From assembly GCF_015529805.1 (NCBI RefSeq), contig NZ_CP064654.1, forward strand, positions 2,790,001 through 2,854,000: DNA of 64,000 nt, given 5' to 3'. This document shows positions 44,172 through 52,992 of the stretch, piece by piece. A program made the position numbers and the translations under genes. This DNA is from Qipengyuania soli. Lineage in GTDB: Bacteria > Pseudomonadota > Alphaproteobacteria > Sphingomonadales > Sphingomonadaceae. How positions within the stretch are numbered: the stretch's first letter is position 1; every line of letters starts with the position of its first letter. The notes beneath the pieces are model-generated. The model was not told where the DNA came from and made no database searches. It saw only the letters and a program-made list of their open reading frames with translations.

Positions 44172-45758
44172 TCAGGGAGCGAGCACCGTGTCCCGGGCGA
44201 CCGGATCGGTCTCCGGATAGTCGAGAATATAGTGCAGCCCGCGGCTTTCGTGCCGACGGAGCGCGCTTTGCACAATCAAATCCGCGCACTCGAGCAGGTT
44301 TCGCAGTTCGATCAGGTCGGTCGTCACCCGGAAATGGCCGTAGTAATCCTCGACCTCCTCGCGCAGCAGGCGGATGCGGTGCGCGGCGCGTTCCAGTCGC
44401 TTTGTCGTCCGCACGATCCCGACATAGTTCCACATGAAACGACGGATCTCGGTCCAGTTCTGCTTCACGACCACTTCCTCGTCCGAATCGGTCACGCGGC
44501 TGGCGTCCCAGGGCAGGATTGCCGGCGGGTCGTCCATTTCGTCCCAGCAGTCGAGAATATCCTTCGCCGCCGCTTCGCCGAAAACGAAGCATTCGAGGAG
44601 CGAATTGGAAGCGAGACGGTTCGCGCCGTGCAACCCGCTTTCGGTGCATTCCCCCGCGGCCCACAGGCCCGGCAGGTCGGTGCGCGCATCGAGCGAAATC
44701 TTCACTCCGCCGCAGGTGTAGTGCTGCGCCGGGACCACGGGAATCGGCCCCTTGGTCATGTCGATGCCGAGGCCGAGCAGCTTCTCGTGAATCGTGGGGA
44801 AGTGCTCCATCACGAACTCGGGCGGCTGGTGGCTGATGTCGAGGTGGACGTAGTCGAGGCCGTAGCGCTTGATCTGGTCGTCGTTCGCGCGCGCCACGAT
44901 GTCGCGTGGGGCCAGCTCCAGGCGCTCGGGATCGTACTTCTCCATGTAGCGCTCGCCCGTCACGGGGTTATAGAGCCGCCCGCCTTCACCGCGTACGGCC
45001 TCGGTGATGAGGAAGTTCTTGACCTCGAGATTGTAGAGGCAGGTCGGGTGGAACTGCATCATCTCCATGTTGGAAACGCGCGCTCCGGCCCGCCATGCCA
45101 TCGCGATACCGTCGCCCGTCGCCCCGCGCGGCGCGGTCGAGAAGAGATAGACGCGGCCCGCGCCGCCGGCCGCCAGCACCGTGGCGCGGGCGACATGGGC
45201 TGTCACCTCGCCGGTCTGTTCGTCGAGGGCATAGGCCCCCCAGATGCGGCCCGATCCGGAATATTCGACCTGGTTGCGCCCGGTGATGAGGTCGATGCAG
45301 CTCTGGTTGGGCAACAGGGTGATGTTGGGGTTTTCCTCCGCCGCCTTGAGCAGAGCGGCCTGAACCGCCCACCCGGTCGCATCGTTCACATGCACGATCC
45401 GGCGGTGCGAGTGCCCGCCTTCGCGGGTCAGGTGGAGGTCGCCGCTGTCGCGGTTGAACGGCACGCCAAGCTCGATCAGCCGCTCGATCGCGGCGGGCGC
45501 GCGCTCGATGACGAACTCTACCGTCTCGATGTCGTTGAGGCCCGCGCCTGCGACCATGGTGTCGCGGATATGGTTTTCGAATGTGTCGCCGGCATCGAGC
45601 ACCGCGGCGATGCCGCCCTGGGCCCAAGCGGTCGATCCGCTGGTCAGCTGACCCTTGGCAAGGACCAGGACCTTGCGAGTTTCGGCGAGTGCCAGCGCGG
45701 CGGTAAGCCCGGCGGCACCGGACCCGATGACGAGGACGTCATGAGTAGTTTCGGTCAT
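44172..45758 (-). CDS. nadB: L-aspartate oxidase
   Basis: A 528-residue FAD enzyme that makes iminoaspartate for quinolinate and NAD synthesis. The FAD motif is DVLVIGSGAAGLTAALALAE; family motifs GQLTSGSTAWAQGGIAAVL, HSHRRIVHV, MEMMQFHPT, HYTCGG and AAGECTESGLHGANRLASNSLLEC are all present. The length is typical. No nadA or nadC is nearby. Confidence 0.95.
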   Translation of the reverse strand: MTETTHDVLVIGSGAAGLTAALALAETRKVLVLAKGQLTSGSTAWAQGGIAAVLDAGDTFENHIRDTMVAGAGLNDIETVEFVIERAPAAIERLIELGVPFNRDSGDLHLTREGGHSHRRIVHVNDATGWAVQAALLKAAEENPNITLLPNQSCIDLITGRNQVEYSGSGRIWGAYALDEQTGEVTAHVARATVLAAGGAGRVYLFSTAPRGATGDGIAMAWRAGARVSNMEMMQFHPTCLYNLEVKNFLITEAVRGEGGRLYNPVTGERYMEKYDPERLELAPRDIVARANDDQIKRYGLDYVHLDISHQPPEFVMEHFPTIHEKLLGLGIDMTKGPIPVVPAQHYTCGGVKISLDARTDLPGLWAAGECTESGLHGANRLASNSLLECFVFGEAAAKDILDCWDEMDDPPAILPWDASRVTDSDEEVVVKQNWTEIRRFMWNYVGIVRTTKRLERAAHRIRLLREEVEDYYGHFRVTTDLIELRNLLECADLIVQSALRRHESRGLHYILDYPETDPVARDTVLAP

Positions 45759-45890
45759 GCTTGCGTCATGCCTCTGGCATCGGCGCGCGGCAAGGAAAGA
45801 ACGACTCGCCGAAAGCCGGCTTCACAAGCGCGAAAACACGGTTAACCGGCGAATCGCAGGGGATAAAAAGACGGGAAGGGTCGTGGTTTT

Positions 45891-46076
45891 ATGAAATTGG
45901 GCATGATTGCCTGCGCGCTCGGTCATCATCGTATCGATCGTGGGGACACCAAGCGCGTGCATGGCGGACACGTCGGGCGTTGCCGCTGCTGCCGGACTCC
46001 GATGGAGGAGGTGGAGCCGCACCTCTGGGTGGTCCAGCGCGTCCGCGACGCGGGGCTGACGCACCGCATGCGTTGA
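45891..46076 (+). CDS. Mini protein with Cys cluster
   Basis: A 61-residue protein, MKLGMIACALGHHRIDRGD, with a CRCC cluster after a basic segment (GGHVGRCRCCRTPMEEVEP) and a basic C-terminus. A GGAAGGG site lies 11 bases before the ATG. Possibly a zinc-binding protein; the family is not recognised. It is convergent with the ABC ATPase gene, separated by a GC hairpin. Confidence 0.5.
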   Translation: MKLGMIACALGHHRIDRGDTKRVHGGHVGRCRCCRTPMEEVEPHLWVVQRVRDAGLTHRMR

Positions 46077-46082
46077 GCGCTG

Positions 46083-46104
46083 CGGGGCGGCTCAGCCCGC
46101 CCCG
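46083..46104. terminator. GC-rich hairpin between convergent genes
   Basis: CGGGGCGG (46083-46090) pairs with CCGCCCCG (46097-46104). The right arm overlaps the 3' end of the ABC ATPase gene. No T-run follows, so it is a weak or rho-assisted terminator candidate. Confidence 0.4.
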
Positions 46105-47030
46105 GTCAGCTGTACGAAAACGTCTTCGAGGTCGGCCTCGCGCGTGGTCACGTCCTCGATAGCATAACCGTGCGACTGCACGATGGCGAGCACCTGCCCG
46201 GCGCTCGCCTTGTCGCGGTCGTAAGTGATCTCGAGCTTGCGCGGCTCGACCACGTCAGCGCGCACGAAGCCGTCTTCCATGATCGGTCCGGACAGATCCT
46301 TGTCGACCGTGACCGCGACGACCTTCTCGCGCGCCATCCCCACCAGCTCGCGGGTCGGCTTTTCCGCGATCAGTTCGCCATGGTTGATGATCGCGATGCG
46401 ATCGCAAAGCTGTTCCGCTTCCTCGAGATAGTGCGTCGTCAGTACCACGGTCACGCCCTCGCGGTTGAGCTCGGTGACAAGTTCCCACAGCTGGCGGCGC
46501 AGCTCGACGTCGACACCGGCAGTGGGCTCGTCGAGCACCAGGATCGGCGGCGAATGCACCATGGCCTTGGCGATCAGCAGGCGGCGCTTCATGCCGCCCG
46601 AAAGCGTGCGCGCATAGGCGTCGCGCTTGTCCGCCAGATGAACAGCCTTGAGCAGTTCCTCGCTGCGCCGTTCGGCCTTGGGAATGCCGTAGAAGCCGGC
46701 CTGGTTCTCCAGCACCTCGAACGGGGTGAAGAAGGGATCGAAGACGATTTCCTGCGGCACGATACCGATCGAGCGCTTGGCGTTGCGCGGGTTCTCGGTG
46801 ATGTCGAAACCCCAGATCTCCGCGCTGCCGGACGTCTTGCGTACCAAACCTGCAAGGATGTTGATCAGCGTCGACTTGCCCGCGCCATTGGGGCCGAGCA
46901 GGCCGAAGATCCCGCCCTGCGGCACGTCGAAGCTCACGCCCTTGAGCGCCAGCTTGGGCGGTTCGCCGGGGCCGGGCGGGGCATATTCCTTCACGAGATT
47001 GTCGATGCGGATGGCAGGCGGCGTGGTCAT
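46092..47030 (-). CDS. ABC transporter ATP-binding protein
   Basis: A 312-residue ATPase of the exporter type (CcmA/multidrug group). Walker A GPNGAGKST (46-54), signature LSGGMKRRL, Walker B ILVLDEPTAGVD. A C-terminal extension after VVLTTHYLEEAEQLCDRI follows the DUF4162-like pattern of two-component efflux systems. The partner permease is not in the window, so this is an orphan or part of an operon ending before 46092. Confidence 0.9.
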   Translation of the reverse strand: MTTPPAIRIDNLVKEYAPPGPGEPPKLALKGVSFDVPQGGIFGLLGPNGAGKSTLINILAGLVRKTSGSAEIWGFDITENPRNAKRSIGIVPQEIVFDPFFTPFEVLENQAGFYGIPKAERRSEELLKAVHLADKRDAYARTLSGGMKRRLLIAKAMVHSPPILVLDEPTAGVDVELRRQLWELVTELNREGVTVVLTTHYLEEAEQLCDRIAIINHGELIAEKPTRELVGMAREKVVAVTVDKDLSGPIMEDGFVRADVVEPRKLEITYDRDKASAGQVLAIVQSHGYAIEDVTTREADLEDVFVQLTGAG

Positions 47031-47085
47031 GGCCGTTCACCTAGGCTCTTGAGCGCCTCGGTCAAACCCATTATCGGCGCAGGCC

Positions 47086-47346
47086 ATGAGCCTGCCTCCT
47101 CCCGAAGTCACCAAGGTCACCACCGCCCGCGTGTGGTGCGACGGCGCAACCGACATCCGCACGGGCGAAAACTACAAGCCCGCCGCGCTCGGCCATCCCA
47201 AGGTGTACCTGCAGATCGACGAGCATGGCTATGTCGACTGCGGCTATTGCGACCGCCGCTTCGTGCTTGAGGGCGGCCCGGCAGACGGCGTCGACCAGGC
47301 GAGCCTGCAGGACATTTCCGAAGGCGGCGATCCCGGCCACCGCTGA
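47086..47346 (+). CDS. Zinc-finger (zf-CHCC) domain protein
   Basis: An 86-residue protein resembling the C-terminal zinc finger of mitochondrial NDUFS6 and its bacterial relatives: an early Cys (RVWCDG), then GHPKVYLQIDEHGYVDCGYCDRRFVL, with C-H-C-C ligands. In alphaproteobacteria these proteins may be accessory to respiratory complex I. Followed 52 bases later by tldD. Confidence 0.82.
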   Translation: MSLPPPEVTKVTTARVWCDGATDIRTGENYKPAALGHPKVYLQIDEHGYVDCGYCDRRFVLEGGPADGVDQASLQDISEGGDPGHR

Positions 47347-47397
47347 CCTCGCACTTGGCCCTGTTCGCACGGCCTTCGCGTGCCTACATAGGTTCGC

Positions 47398-48822
47398 ATG
47401 ACGCAAGCGAGTGATCCTTTCGCCCTGCTCTACGGCAGCAAGCTCAACCCCGATGAAGCCAAGGCGCTGACCTCGCGCCTGCTCGCGCCCTGCGACGATG
47501 GCGAACTCTATCTCCAGTTCACCGCGTCGGAGAGTTTCGCCTTCGATGACGGGCGGCTGAAGACAGCCGACTACAGCCGGGATTCCGGTTTCGGCCTGCG
47601 CGGCGTCTCGGGCGAGACCACCGGCTTTGCCCATGCCAACGAGATTTCCGCTGCGGCGATCGCGCGGGCTGGCGAGACGCTCCAGCTGCTCGATCCGACG
47701 AAGCATGCGCATGCCGCTCCGCCGGAGCGCACCAACTGCCTCCTCTACACGGACATCAGCCCGCTCGACCTCGTGCCCTTTGCCGAGAAGGTCGCGCTGC
47801 TTGAAAAGATCGACGCGGTCGCCCGCGCCAAGGATCCGCGCGTCGCGCAGGTCAGCGCGAGCCTGGCGGCGAGCTGGAGCGCGATCGAGATCGTCCGCGC
47901 GGACGGCTTCACCGCGCGCGACCTGCGTCCACTGGTGCGCCTCAACGTTTCGGTCGTCGCCGAACAGAACGGCCGGCGCGAAACCGGGAGCTTCGGCTTC
48001 GGCGGGCGCTATCTCTATGATCGCCTGTTCGACGAAGGCGCGTGGCTGCGCGCGGTCGACGAGGCGGTGCGACAGGCGCTGGTCAATCTCGAAAGTGTCG
48101 AGGCCCCGGCGGGTGAGCGCACCGTGCTGCTTGGTCCCGGCTGGCCGGGCGTGCTGTTGCACGAAGCGGTCGGCCACGGGCTCGAAGGCGATTTCAATCG
48201 CAAGGGCACGAGCGCCTTCTCTGGCCGCATTGGCGAGCGCGTTGCCGCCAAGGGCGTCACCGTGGTCGATGACGGCAGCATCGTCGACCGCCGCGGCTCG
48301 CTCTCGATCGATGACGAGGGCACGCCGACGAAGGAGACCGTGCTGATCGAGGACGGCATCCTCAAGGGCTACATGCAGGACCGTCTCAATGCTCGCCTGA
48401 TGGGCGTCGAGCCGACCGGCAACGGGCGCCGCGAAAGTTACGAGCATGCGCCCATGCCGCGCATGACCAACACTTTCATGCGCGGCGGCAGCGACGATCC
48501 GGCAGAATTGCTGAGCCGTGTCGACGACGGCATCTATGCGACCAGCTTCGGCGGTGGGCAGGTCGACATCGTCAGCGGCAAGTTCGTCTTCGCCTGCACC
48601 GAGGCCTACAAGGTCGAAAAAGGCAAGATCGTCGCCCCGATCAAGGGCGCGACGCTGATCGGCGACGGGCCGACCGTCCTCACCAGGGTGATCGGTATCG
48701 GCAACGACATGGCACTGGACGAAGGCGTCGGCATGTGCGGCAAGGGCGGGCAGAGCGTGCCTGCGGGCGTTGGCCAGCCGACCTTGCTCATCAACGGGAT
48801 TACCGTCGGCGGGACTGCCTGA
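47398..48822 (+). CDS. tldD: TldD metalloprotease
   Basis: A 474-residue TldD/PmbA-type protease subunit. Zinc motif HExxxH (His255, Glu256, His260) in LLHEAVGHGLEGDF, then KGTSAFSGRIGERVA and the GTPTKETVLIEDGIL loop; the C-terminal motif GMCGKGGQSVPAGVGQPTLLI is characteristic. Works with TldE/PmbA to process small peptides. The partner is elsewhere in the genome. Confidence 0.94.
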   Translation: MTQASDPFALLYGSKLNPDEAKALTSRLLAPCDDGELYLQFTASESFAFDDGRLKTADYSRDSGFGLRGVSGETTGFAHANEISAAAIARAGETLQLLDPTKHAHAAPPERTNCLLYTDISPLDLVPFAEKVALLEKIDAVARAKDPRVAQVSASLAASWSAIEIVRADGFTARDLRPLVRLNVSVVAEQNGRRETGSFGFGGRYLYDRLFDEGAWLRAVDEAVRQALVNLESVEAPAGERTVLLGPGWPGVLLHEAVGHGLEGDFNRKGTSAFSGRIGERVAAKGVTVVDDGSIVDRRGSLSIDDEGTPTKETVLIEDGILKGYMQDRLNARLMGVEPTGNGRRESYEHAPMPRMTNTFMRGGSDDPAELLSRVDDGIYATSFGGGQVDIVSGKFVFACTEAYKVEKGKIVAPIKGATLIGDGPTVLTRVIGIGNDMALDEGVGMCGKGGQSVPAGVGQPTLLINGITVGGTA

Positions 48823-48897
48823 TCGCGCCGAACCGCGACTCATCGCAGGTTCAGCATTTCTGGTGTATATGCCGATGGTTCGCACAGGAGACTCACC

Positions 48898-49314
48898 ATG
48901 CTGAAGTCCGTGATTGCCGCGAGTGCTGCCCTTACCCTGTTTGCTGTTCCGGCCCTGGCCGAAGAGCATGGGGACATGGCTATGACCAAGGGCGAAGTGA
49001 AGCTGGCGAAGATGCTGGAAGGCCGCGTCGCGGGCGAGCCGCGGAGTTGCATCCGCACTATCGGCAGCCGCAACCTGATGCAGATCGACGATACGGCGCT
49101 TGTCTATCGCGATGGTCGGACGCTGTGGGTCAACCGCACGCGTAACCCGGGGAGCATCGATGATTCCGATGTCATGTTGATCAGGCGATTCTCAGGCACC
49201 AGCCTGTGCCGCACCGATCAGATCGACATGATCGACCGCTATGCCGGAATGCTCACGGGCGTGATCTTCCTCGACGACTTCGTTCCCTATCGCTTGCCCG
49301 AAGAAGAGGGCTGA
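48898..49314 (+). CDS. Small exported protein of unknown function
   Basis: A 138-residue protein with a signal peptide (about 1-20, ending PALAEE). The mature part has two cysteines (SCIRTIG and SLCRTDQ) spaced 51 residues, likely to pair. The second half (VMLIRRFSGTSLCRTDQIDMIDRY) shows a compact fold. The family is not recognised. A promoter is likely upstream (AT-rich TGTATAT at about 48865). A strong terminator follows. Confidence 0.7.
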   Translation: MLKSVIAASAALTLFAVPALAEEHGDMAMTKGEVKLAKMLEGRVAGEPRSCIRTIGSRNLMQIDDTALVYRDGRTLWVNRTRNPGSIDDSDVMLIRRFSGTSLCRTDQIDMIDRYAGMLTGVIFLDDFVPYRLPEEEG

Positions 49315-49333
49315 CGATCCAGCCGGACTATCG

Positions 49334-49370
49334 AAAAGGCCCCCGCCGAACCAGTCGGCGGGGGCCTTTT
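49334..49370. terminator. Strong bidirectional rho-independent terminator
   Basis: A 15-bp perfect stem (AAAAGGCCCCCGCCG, 49334-49348, with CGGCGGGGGCCTTTT, 49356-49370), flanked by A and T runs, so functional on both strands. It separates two convergent genes (48898-49314 and 49388-49840). Confidence 0.95.
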
Positions 49371-49387
49371 CATTGGTAGTTGCGAGT

Positions 49388-49840
49388 TCAGTCCCGCAAT
49401 TGGCCGCGGATCGCCCCGCCCGGGTATTCGGCCGTATGGACGTTGACATAGAACGCTTGCGGATTGCCCTCGATGCGGTTCTGAGTCCATTCGACGGCGC
49501 TTTTGCAGCCCTTCCAACCACCTTCGTTGGCGGGGTTTAGCGTAAAGACCGGCGGGCCGTTGCTACCTGCGGCGCCGACATGGATATGTGCTGCCGTGAT
49601 CGTGCCGATGTTGCGGATGTTGTTGAGGTCCCAGCAAACTTGGTTGAGTTCGTCGGACACCGTGATCTCGGCCTGGCCGGAACCGTCGGGATCACCACCG
49701 CCGACTTCCTGCGCGCCAGTCAGGTCTGCGTGATAGGTCTTGGCTCCCAGCTCGCCGAGGCCTTCTTCCAGCGTGGCGCAGGCACCCAGCGCGGCGATGC
49801 CGACGACGGCGGCCAGTGCCTTGATTTGTGTGCGGTTCAT
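49388..49840 (-). CDS. CHRD domain lipoprotein
   Basis: A 150-residue protein with lipoprotein signal MNRTQIKALAAVVGIAALGAC and a CHRD domain: TGAQEVGGGDPDGSGQAEITV, AAHIHVGAAGSNGPPVF and FYVNVHTAEYPGGAIRGQLRD. CHRD proteins are found in bacterial envelopes and eukaryotic chordin; the function is unknown. The ATG at 49838-49840 is chosen; in-frame codons to 50011 cover the neighbour's leader. Confidence 0.88.
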   Translation of the reverse strand: MNRTQIKALAAVVGIAALGACATLEEGLGELGAKTYHADLTGAQEVGGGDPDGSGQAEITVSDELNQVCWDLNNIRNIGTITAAHIHVGAAGSNGPPVFTLNPANEGGWKGCKSAVEWTQNRIEGNPQAFYVNVHTAEYPGGAIRGQLRD

Positions 49841-49980
49841 TTCGTCTCTCCTATCGGCCACCTGCCCTGGTGGCTGCTCCTCCACCTTCTCCCAACGTCC
49901 TGACGACGCATGGGTTTCCGCTTGGCACTGGCGCGGGGCATGGAGGTAGCGCATAGACTTCGCCCCAGAGGAGATTGCAC

Positions 49981-50949
49981 ATGACCAGCACCCAGGCCCC
50001 CATCGGATCACCCTTCGGCTATCGTTCGACTGCGCGGGAGGTTGCTGCTGCGGGCAAGGTTGCCGGCAAGACGGTGGTGGTGACCGGCGGCTATTCGGGC
50101 ATCGGGACCGAAACCGTGCGGGCGCTGGCGGGCGAGGGCGCGCGGGTCATCGTCGGCGCGCGGCGCACCGGCCAGGCGCATGAGGTTCTGGACGGCTTCG
50201 AGGGCGACATCACAATTCTCGAGCTCGACCTCTCCGATTCCGCCTCGATCGACAGCTTTGCGCAAGCCTTGGCGGGCGAGACCGATCACATCGACATCCT
50301 CATCAACAATGCCGCCATCATGGCGAGCCCGCTGGCGCGCGATGCACGCGGATACGAGGCACAGTTCGCGACCAACCACCTCGGCCATTTCCAGCTGACC
50401 GCGCGCCTGTGGCCGCTGATCCTCGCTGCTGCACCGGGAGCGCGCGTGGTGACGCTGTCGAGCATCGGGCACCGGCTGCAGGGCCTCGACCTGGACGATC
50501 CCAATTTCGAGCGGCGCGATTATGACAAGTGGCTCGCCTACGGGCAGGCCAAATCGGCCAACGCGCTGTTTGCCTTGCAACTCGACAAGCTGGGCGAACC
50601 CAAGGGCGTGCGCGCCTTTGCCGTCCATCCGGGTGGCATCGCGACCCCACTGCAACGCCATCTCACCATGGACGAGCAGCGAGCGATGGGCTGGTACGAC
50701 GAGGAGGGCAACGTCCACGAGGCCTTCAAGTCGACAGAGGAAGGCGCATCGACTTCTGTGTGGTGCGCCACCTCACCGCTGCTTGAGGGCATGGGCGGCG
50801 TCTATTGCGAGGACTGCGACATCGCGAAACCGGCCGATCCCGAAAATCCGCGTGCGGGCGGCGTCTGGCCGCATGTCCGCGACGAGGGCTTGTCCGAAGC
50901 GCTGTGGCGCAAGTCGGAAGAGATGACCGGGGTCAGCTTCCCGGGCTGA
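49981..50949 (+). CDS. Short-chain dehydrogenase (retinol dehydrogenase-like)
   Basis: A 322-residue SDR. Cofactor motif VTGGYSGIGTETVRAL, NNAAIMASPL, the NHLGHFQLT segment and the catalytic YGQAK pair, as in retinol dehydrogenase and WWOX-type enzymes. GAGGAG precedes the ATG at 49981; TTG 49975 is an in-frame alternative. The substrate is unknown. It overlaps the 3' end of the convergent glycosylase gene by 17 bases. Confidence 0.9.
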   Translation: MTSTQAPIGSPFGYRSTAREVAAAGKVAGKTVVVTGGYSGIGTETVRALAGEGARVIVGARRTGQAHEVLDGFEGDITILELDLSDSASIDSFAQALAGETDHIDILINNAAIMASPLARDARGYEAQFATNHLGHFQLTARLWPLILAAAPGARVVTLSSIGHRLQGLDLDDPNFERRDYDKWLAYGQAKSANALFALQLDKLGEPKGVRAFAVHPGGIATPLQRHLTMDEQRAMGWYDEEGNVHEAFKSTEEGASTSVWCATSPLLEGMGGVYCEDCDIAKPADPENPRAGGVWPHVRDEGLSEALWRKSEEMTGVSFPG

Positions 50950-51643
50950 CGCGACCCGTCGCGCACAGGGCCTGCGCCGGGCAGGTCGCGCAATCGGGCG
51001 CGCTCGGCCGGCACCAGGTCTGGCCGAGCTTCTTCATCAACAGGTGATGTTCGTCGAATTCGGCCGCGCTCCACTCCTCGGGCATCACCGGCATGATTGC
51101 CGCGAAAGTGCGCGCCGTGTCGGCCTTGGCAGGCACCAGCCCCATGCGCTGGAGGATGCGGCGGTGGTGGCTGTCGAGCACCAGAGCGCGTCGGTCGAGC
51201 GTCGATGCATTCATCACCCCTGCGGCGATCTTGCGCCCGATGCCGGGCAATTGCTCGAGCCAGTCCATGGCAGTGCCTGTCTCCATGGCCGCCAGGTGGG
51301 ACAGGTCCACTGCGCCCCGCAGGTCGACCAGCGCGGTGAGGCTGCTCTTCAACCGCTCCGCAGCGATATTGGGATAGGTCTGCGTCGCCAGTTCCGCCTG
51401 GAGTTCCTCCAGCGGGGCGGCAGCGACCGCTTCCCACGAACCGTAGCGGCGCAGGAGCCGGTCGGTCGCGGCGTTCGAGACCTCGGACTTGGTCCGCGCG
51501 CCGATGACCCCCTGGACCAGCACCCATTCCGGCTGGCGCCATTTGGCGGCTGCTCTCTCGATGCGTCCGAAGCGCTGGACGAGCAGCGCCTGTAGGCGGC
51601 GCAGGTCATCGGTGCGCGGGTCGGGGCCGAGGGGAAGCTGCAT
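50933..51643 (-). CDS. Endonuclease III-like DNA glycosylase
   Basis: A 236-residue HhH-GPD protein. The helix-hairpin-helix LPGIGRKIA holds the catalytic Lys, and Asp in VLDSHHRRI is the second catalytic residue. The Fe-S motif at the C-terminus is C-x6-C-x2-C-x5-C (CRPSAPDCATCPAQALC). It removes oxidised pyrimidines or similar bases. The start at MQLPLGPDPR is chosen since the family begins there; 17 bases overlap the SDR gene at its 3' end. Confidence 0.85.
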   Translation of the reverse strand: MQLPLGPDPRTDDLRRLQALLVQRFGRIERAAAKWRQPEWVLVQGVIGARTKSEVSNAATDRLLRRYGSWEAVAAAPLEELQAELATQTYPNIAAERLKSSLTALVDLRGAVDLSHLAAMETGTAMDWLEQLPGIGRKIAAGVMNASTLDRRALVLDSHHRRILQRMGLVPAKADTARTFAAIMPVMPEEWSAAEFDEHHLLMKKLGQTWCRPSAPDCATCPAQALCATGRVSPGS

Positions 51644-51731
51644 CGAGCCGCGAGATAGGCACGATCGAGGGCGCTTGCCAGCGTACGGCGAAAGAGGTCT
51701 ACTCGCGACTCGGGAGACGGAGGAGAGAGCA

Positions 51732-52982
51732 ATGGCGACTGTGGCGGACCTGACGGTGAAGGAATCGAGCATCGATCCTATCGATGTCTCTCGCAAGGAA
51801 CTCTACGTCGAGGACACCTGGCGCGAACCCTTCCGACAACTGCGCGAACATGCTCCGATCCAGTACGTGCCCGACAGCGATTTCGGGGCCTACTGGTCGG
51901 TCACCAAGTACAAGCCGATCCAGCACATTGAATCGCTGCCCAAGCTGTTCTCGTCGATGTGGGACAAGGGCGGAATCGCCATCTCGGGCGACCCGGCGCT
52001 GCTCGAGAAGTGGAACATGAAGGAGCCGATGTTCATCGCGATGGACCCGCCGCTCCACACCGGTCAGCGGCGCGCGGTCGCGCCCAGCTTCGGTCCCTCC
52101 GAAGTCGCCGAGATGAAGGCCGAAGTGCAGGCGCGCACCGCCCAAGTGCTCGACAGCCTGCCGATTGGCGAGACCTTCGACTGGGTCCAGAAGGTGTCGA
52201 TCGAACTGACCACCGGCATGCTCGCCAAGCTGTTCGACTTTCCCTGGGAAGAGCGCCATCACCTGACCGAGTGGTCGGATTACGGCGGCGATGTCGAGAT
52301 GATCAAGGACGACGTCACGATCGAAAAGCGTCTCGCCAAGATGCAGGAAATGGGCATGGCATTTGCCGCCCTGTGGCAGCAGCGGATCGCCAATCCGGGC
52401 AAGGATCTCATCAGCGTGATGATGCAATCGGACGCGATGAAGAACATGCCGCCCGAGGAATTCATCGGCAATCTCATTCTGCTGATCGTCGGCGGCAACG
52501 ACACGACGCGCAATTCGATGTCGGCCTATGCCTATGGCCTGAGCCAGTACCCCGAGGAACGCGCCAAGCTGGAAGCCGACCCTTCGCTGATCCCCAATGC
52601 CGTGCAGGAAATCCTTCGCTGGCAGACGCCACTGTCGCACATGCGGCGCACGGTGGTGGAGGACACCGACATGTTCGGGCCGCAGATGAAGGCGGGCGAC
52701 AAGGTGGTGCTGTGGTACCTGTCGGCCAATCGCGACGAGGAAATCTTCGAGGATGGCGAGGCGATCAAGGTCGATCGCCACAACGCCCGCCGCCACCTGT
52801 CATTCGGCTATGGCATCCATCGCTGCGTGGGTGCGCGCGTCGCCGAACTCCAGCTCCACACCCTGCTGGAAGAGATGGGCAAGCGCAGGCTGCGCGTAAA
52901 CGTCGTTGGCGATCCGGTGCGCGTGCCGGCGTGCTTCGTCCACGGCTACAAGAGCTTGCCGGTGCAATTGGAACACTACTGA
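51732..52982 (+). CDS. Cytochrome P450, CYP153-like
   Basis: A 416-residue P450. Heme-Cys loop HLSFGYGIHRCVGARVAELQL (Cys365), I-helix GGNDTTRNSM, and ExxR in the EILRWQ helix. The combination of HRCVGARVAELQL and IVGGNDTTRNSM strongly recalls CYP153, the bacterial terminal alkane/fatty-acid hydroxylase group. It would need ferredoxin and ferredoxin reductase, which are not in the window. The start follows GGAGAGAG. The adjacent MFS gene is convergent, separated by ten bases. Confidence 0.9.
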   Translation: MATVADLTVKESSIDPIDVSRKELYVEDTWREPFRQLREHAPIQYVPDSDFGAYWSVTKYKPIQHIESLPKLFSSMWDKGGIAISGDPALLEKWNMKEPMFIAMDPPLHTGQRRAVAPSFGPSEVAEMKAEVQARTAQVLDSLPIGETFDWVQKVSIELTTGMLAKLFDFPWEERHHLTEWSDYGGDVEMIKDDVTIEKRLAKMQEMGMAFAALWQQRIANPGKDLISVMMQSDAMKNMPPEEFIGNLILLIVGGNDTTRNSMSAYAYGLSQYPEERAKLEADPSLIPNAVQEILRWQTPLSHMRRTVVEDTDMFGPQMKAGDKVVLWYLSANRDEEIFEDGEAIKVDRHNARRHLSFGYGIHRCVGARVAELQLHTLLEEMGKRRLRVNVVGDPVRVPACFVHGYKSLPVQLEHY

Positions 52983-52992
52983 GGTTGCGCGG

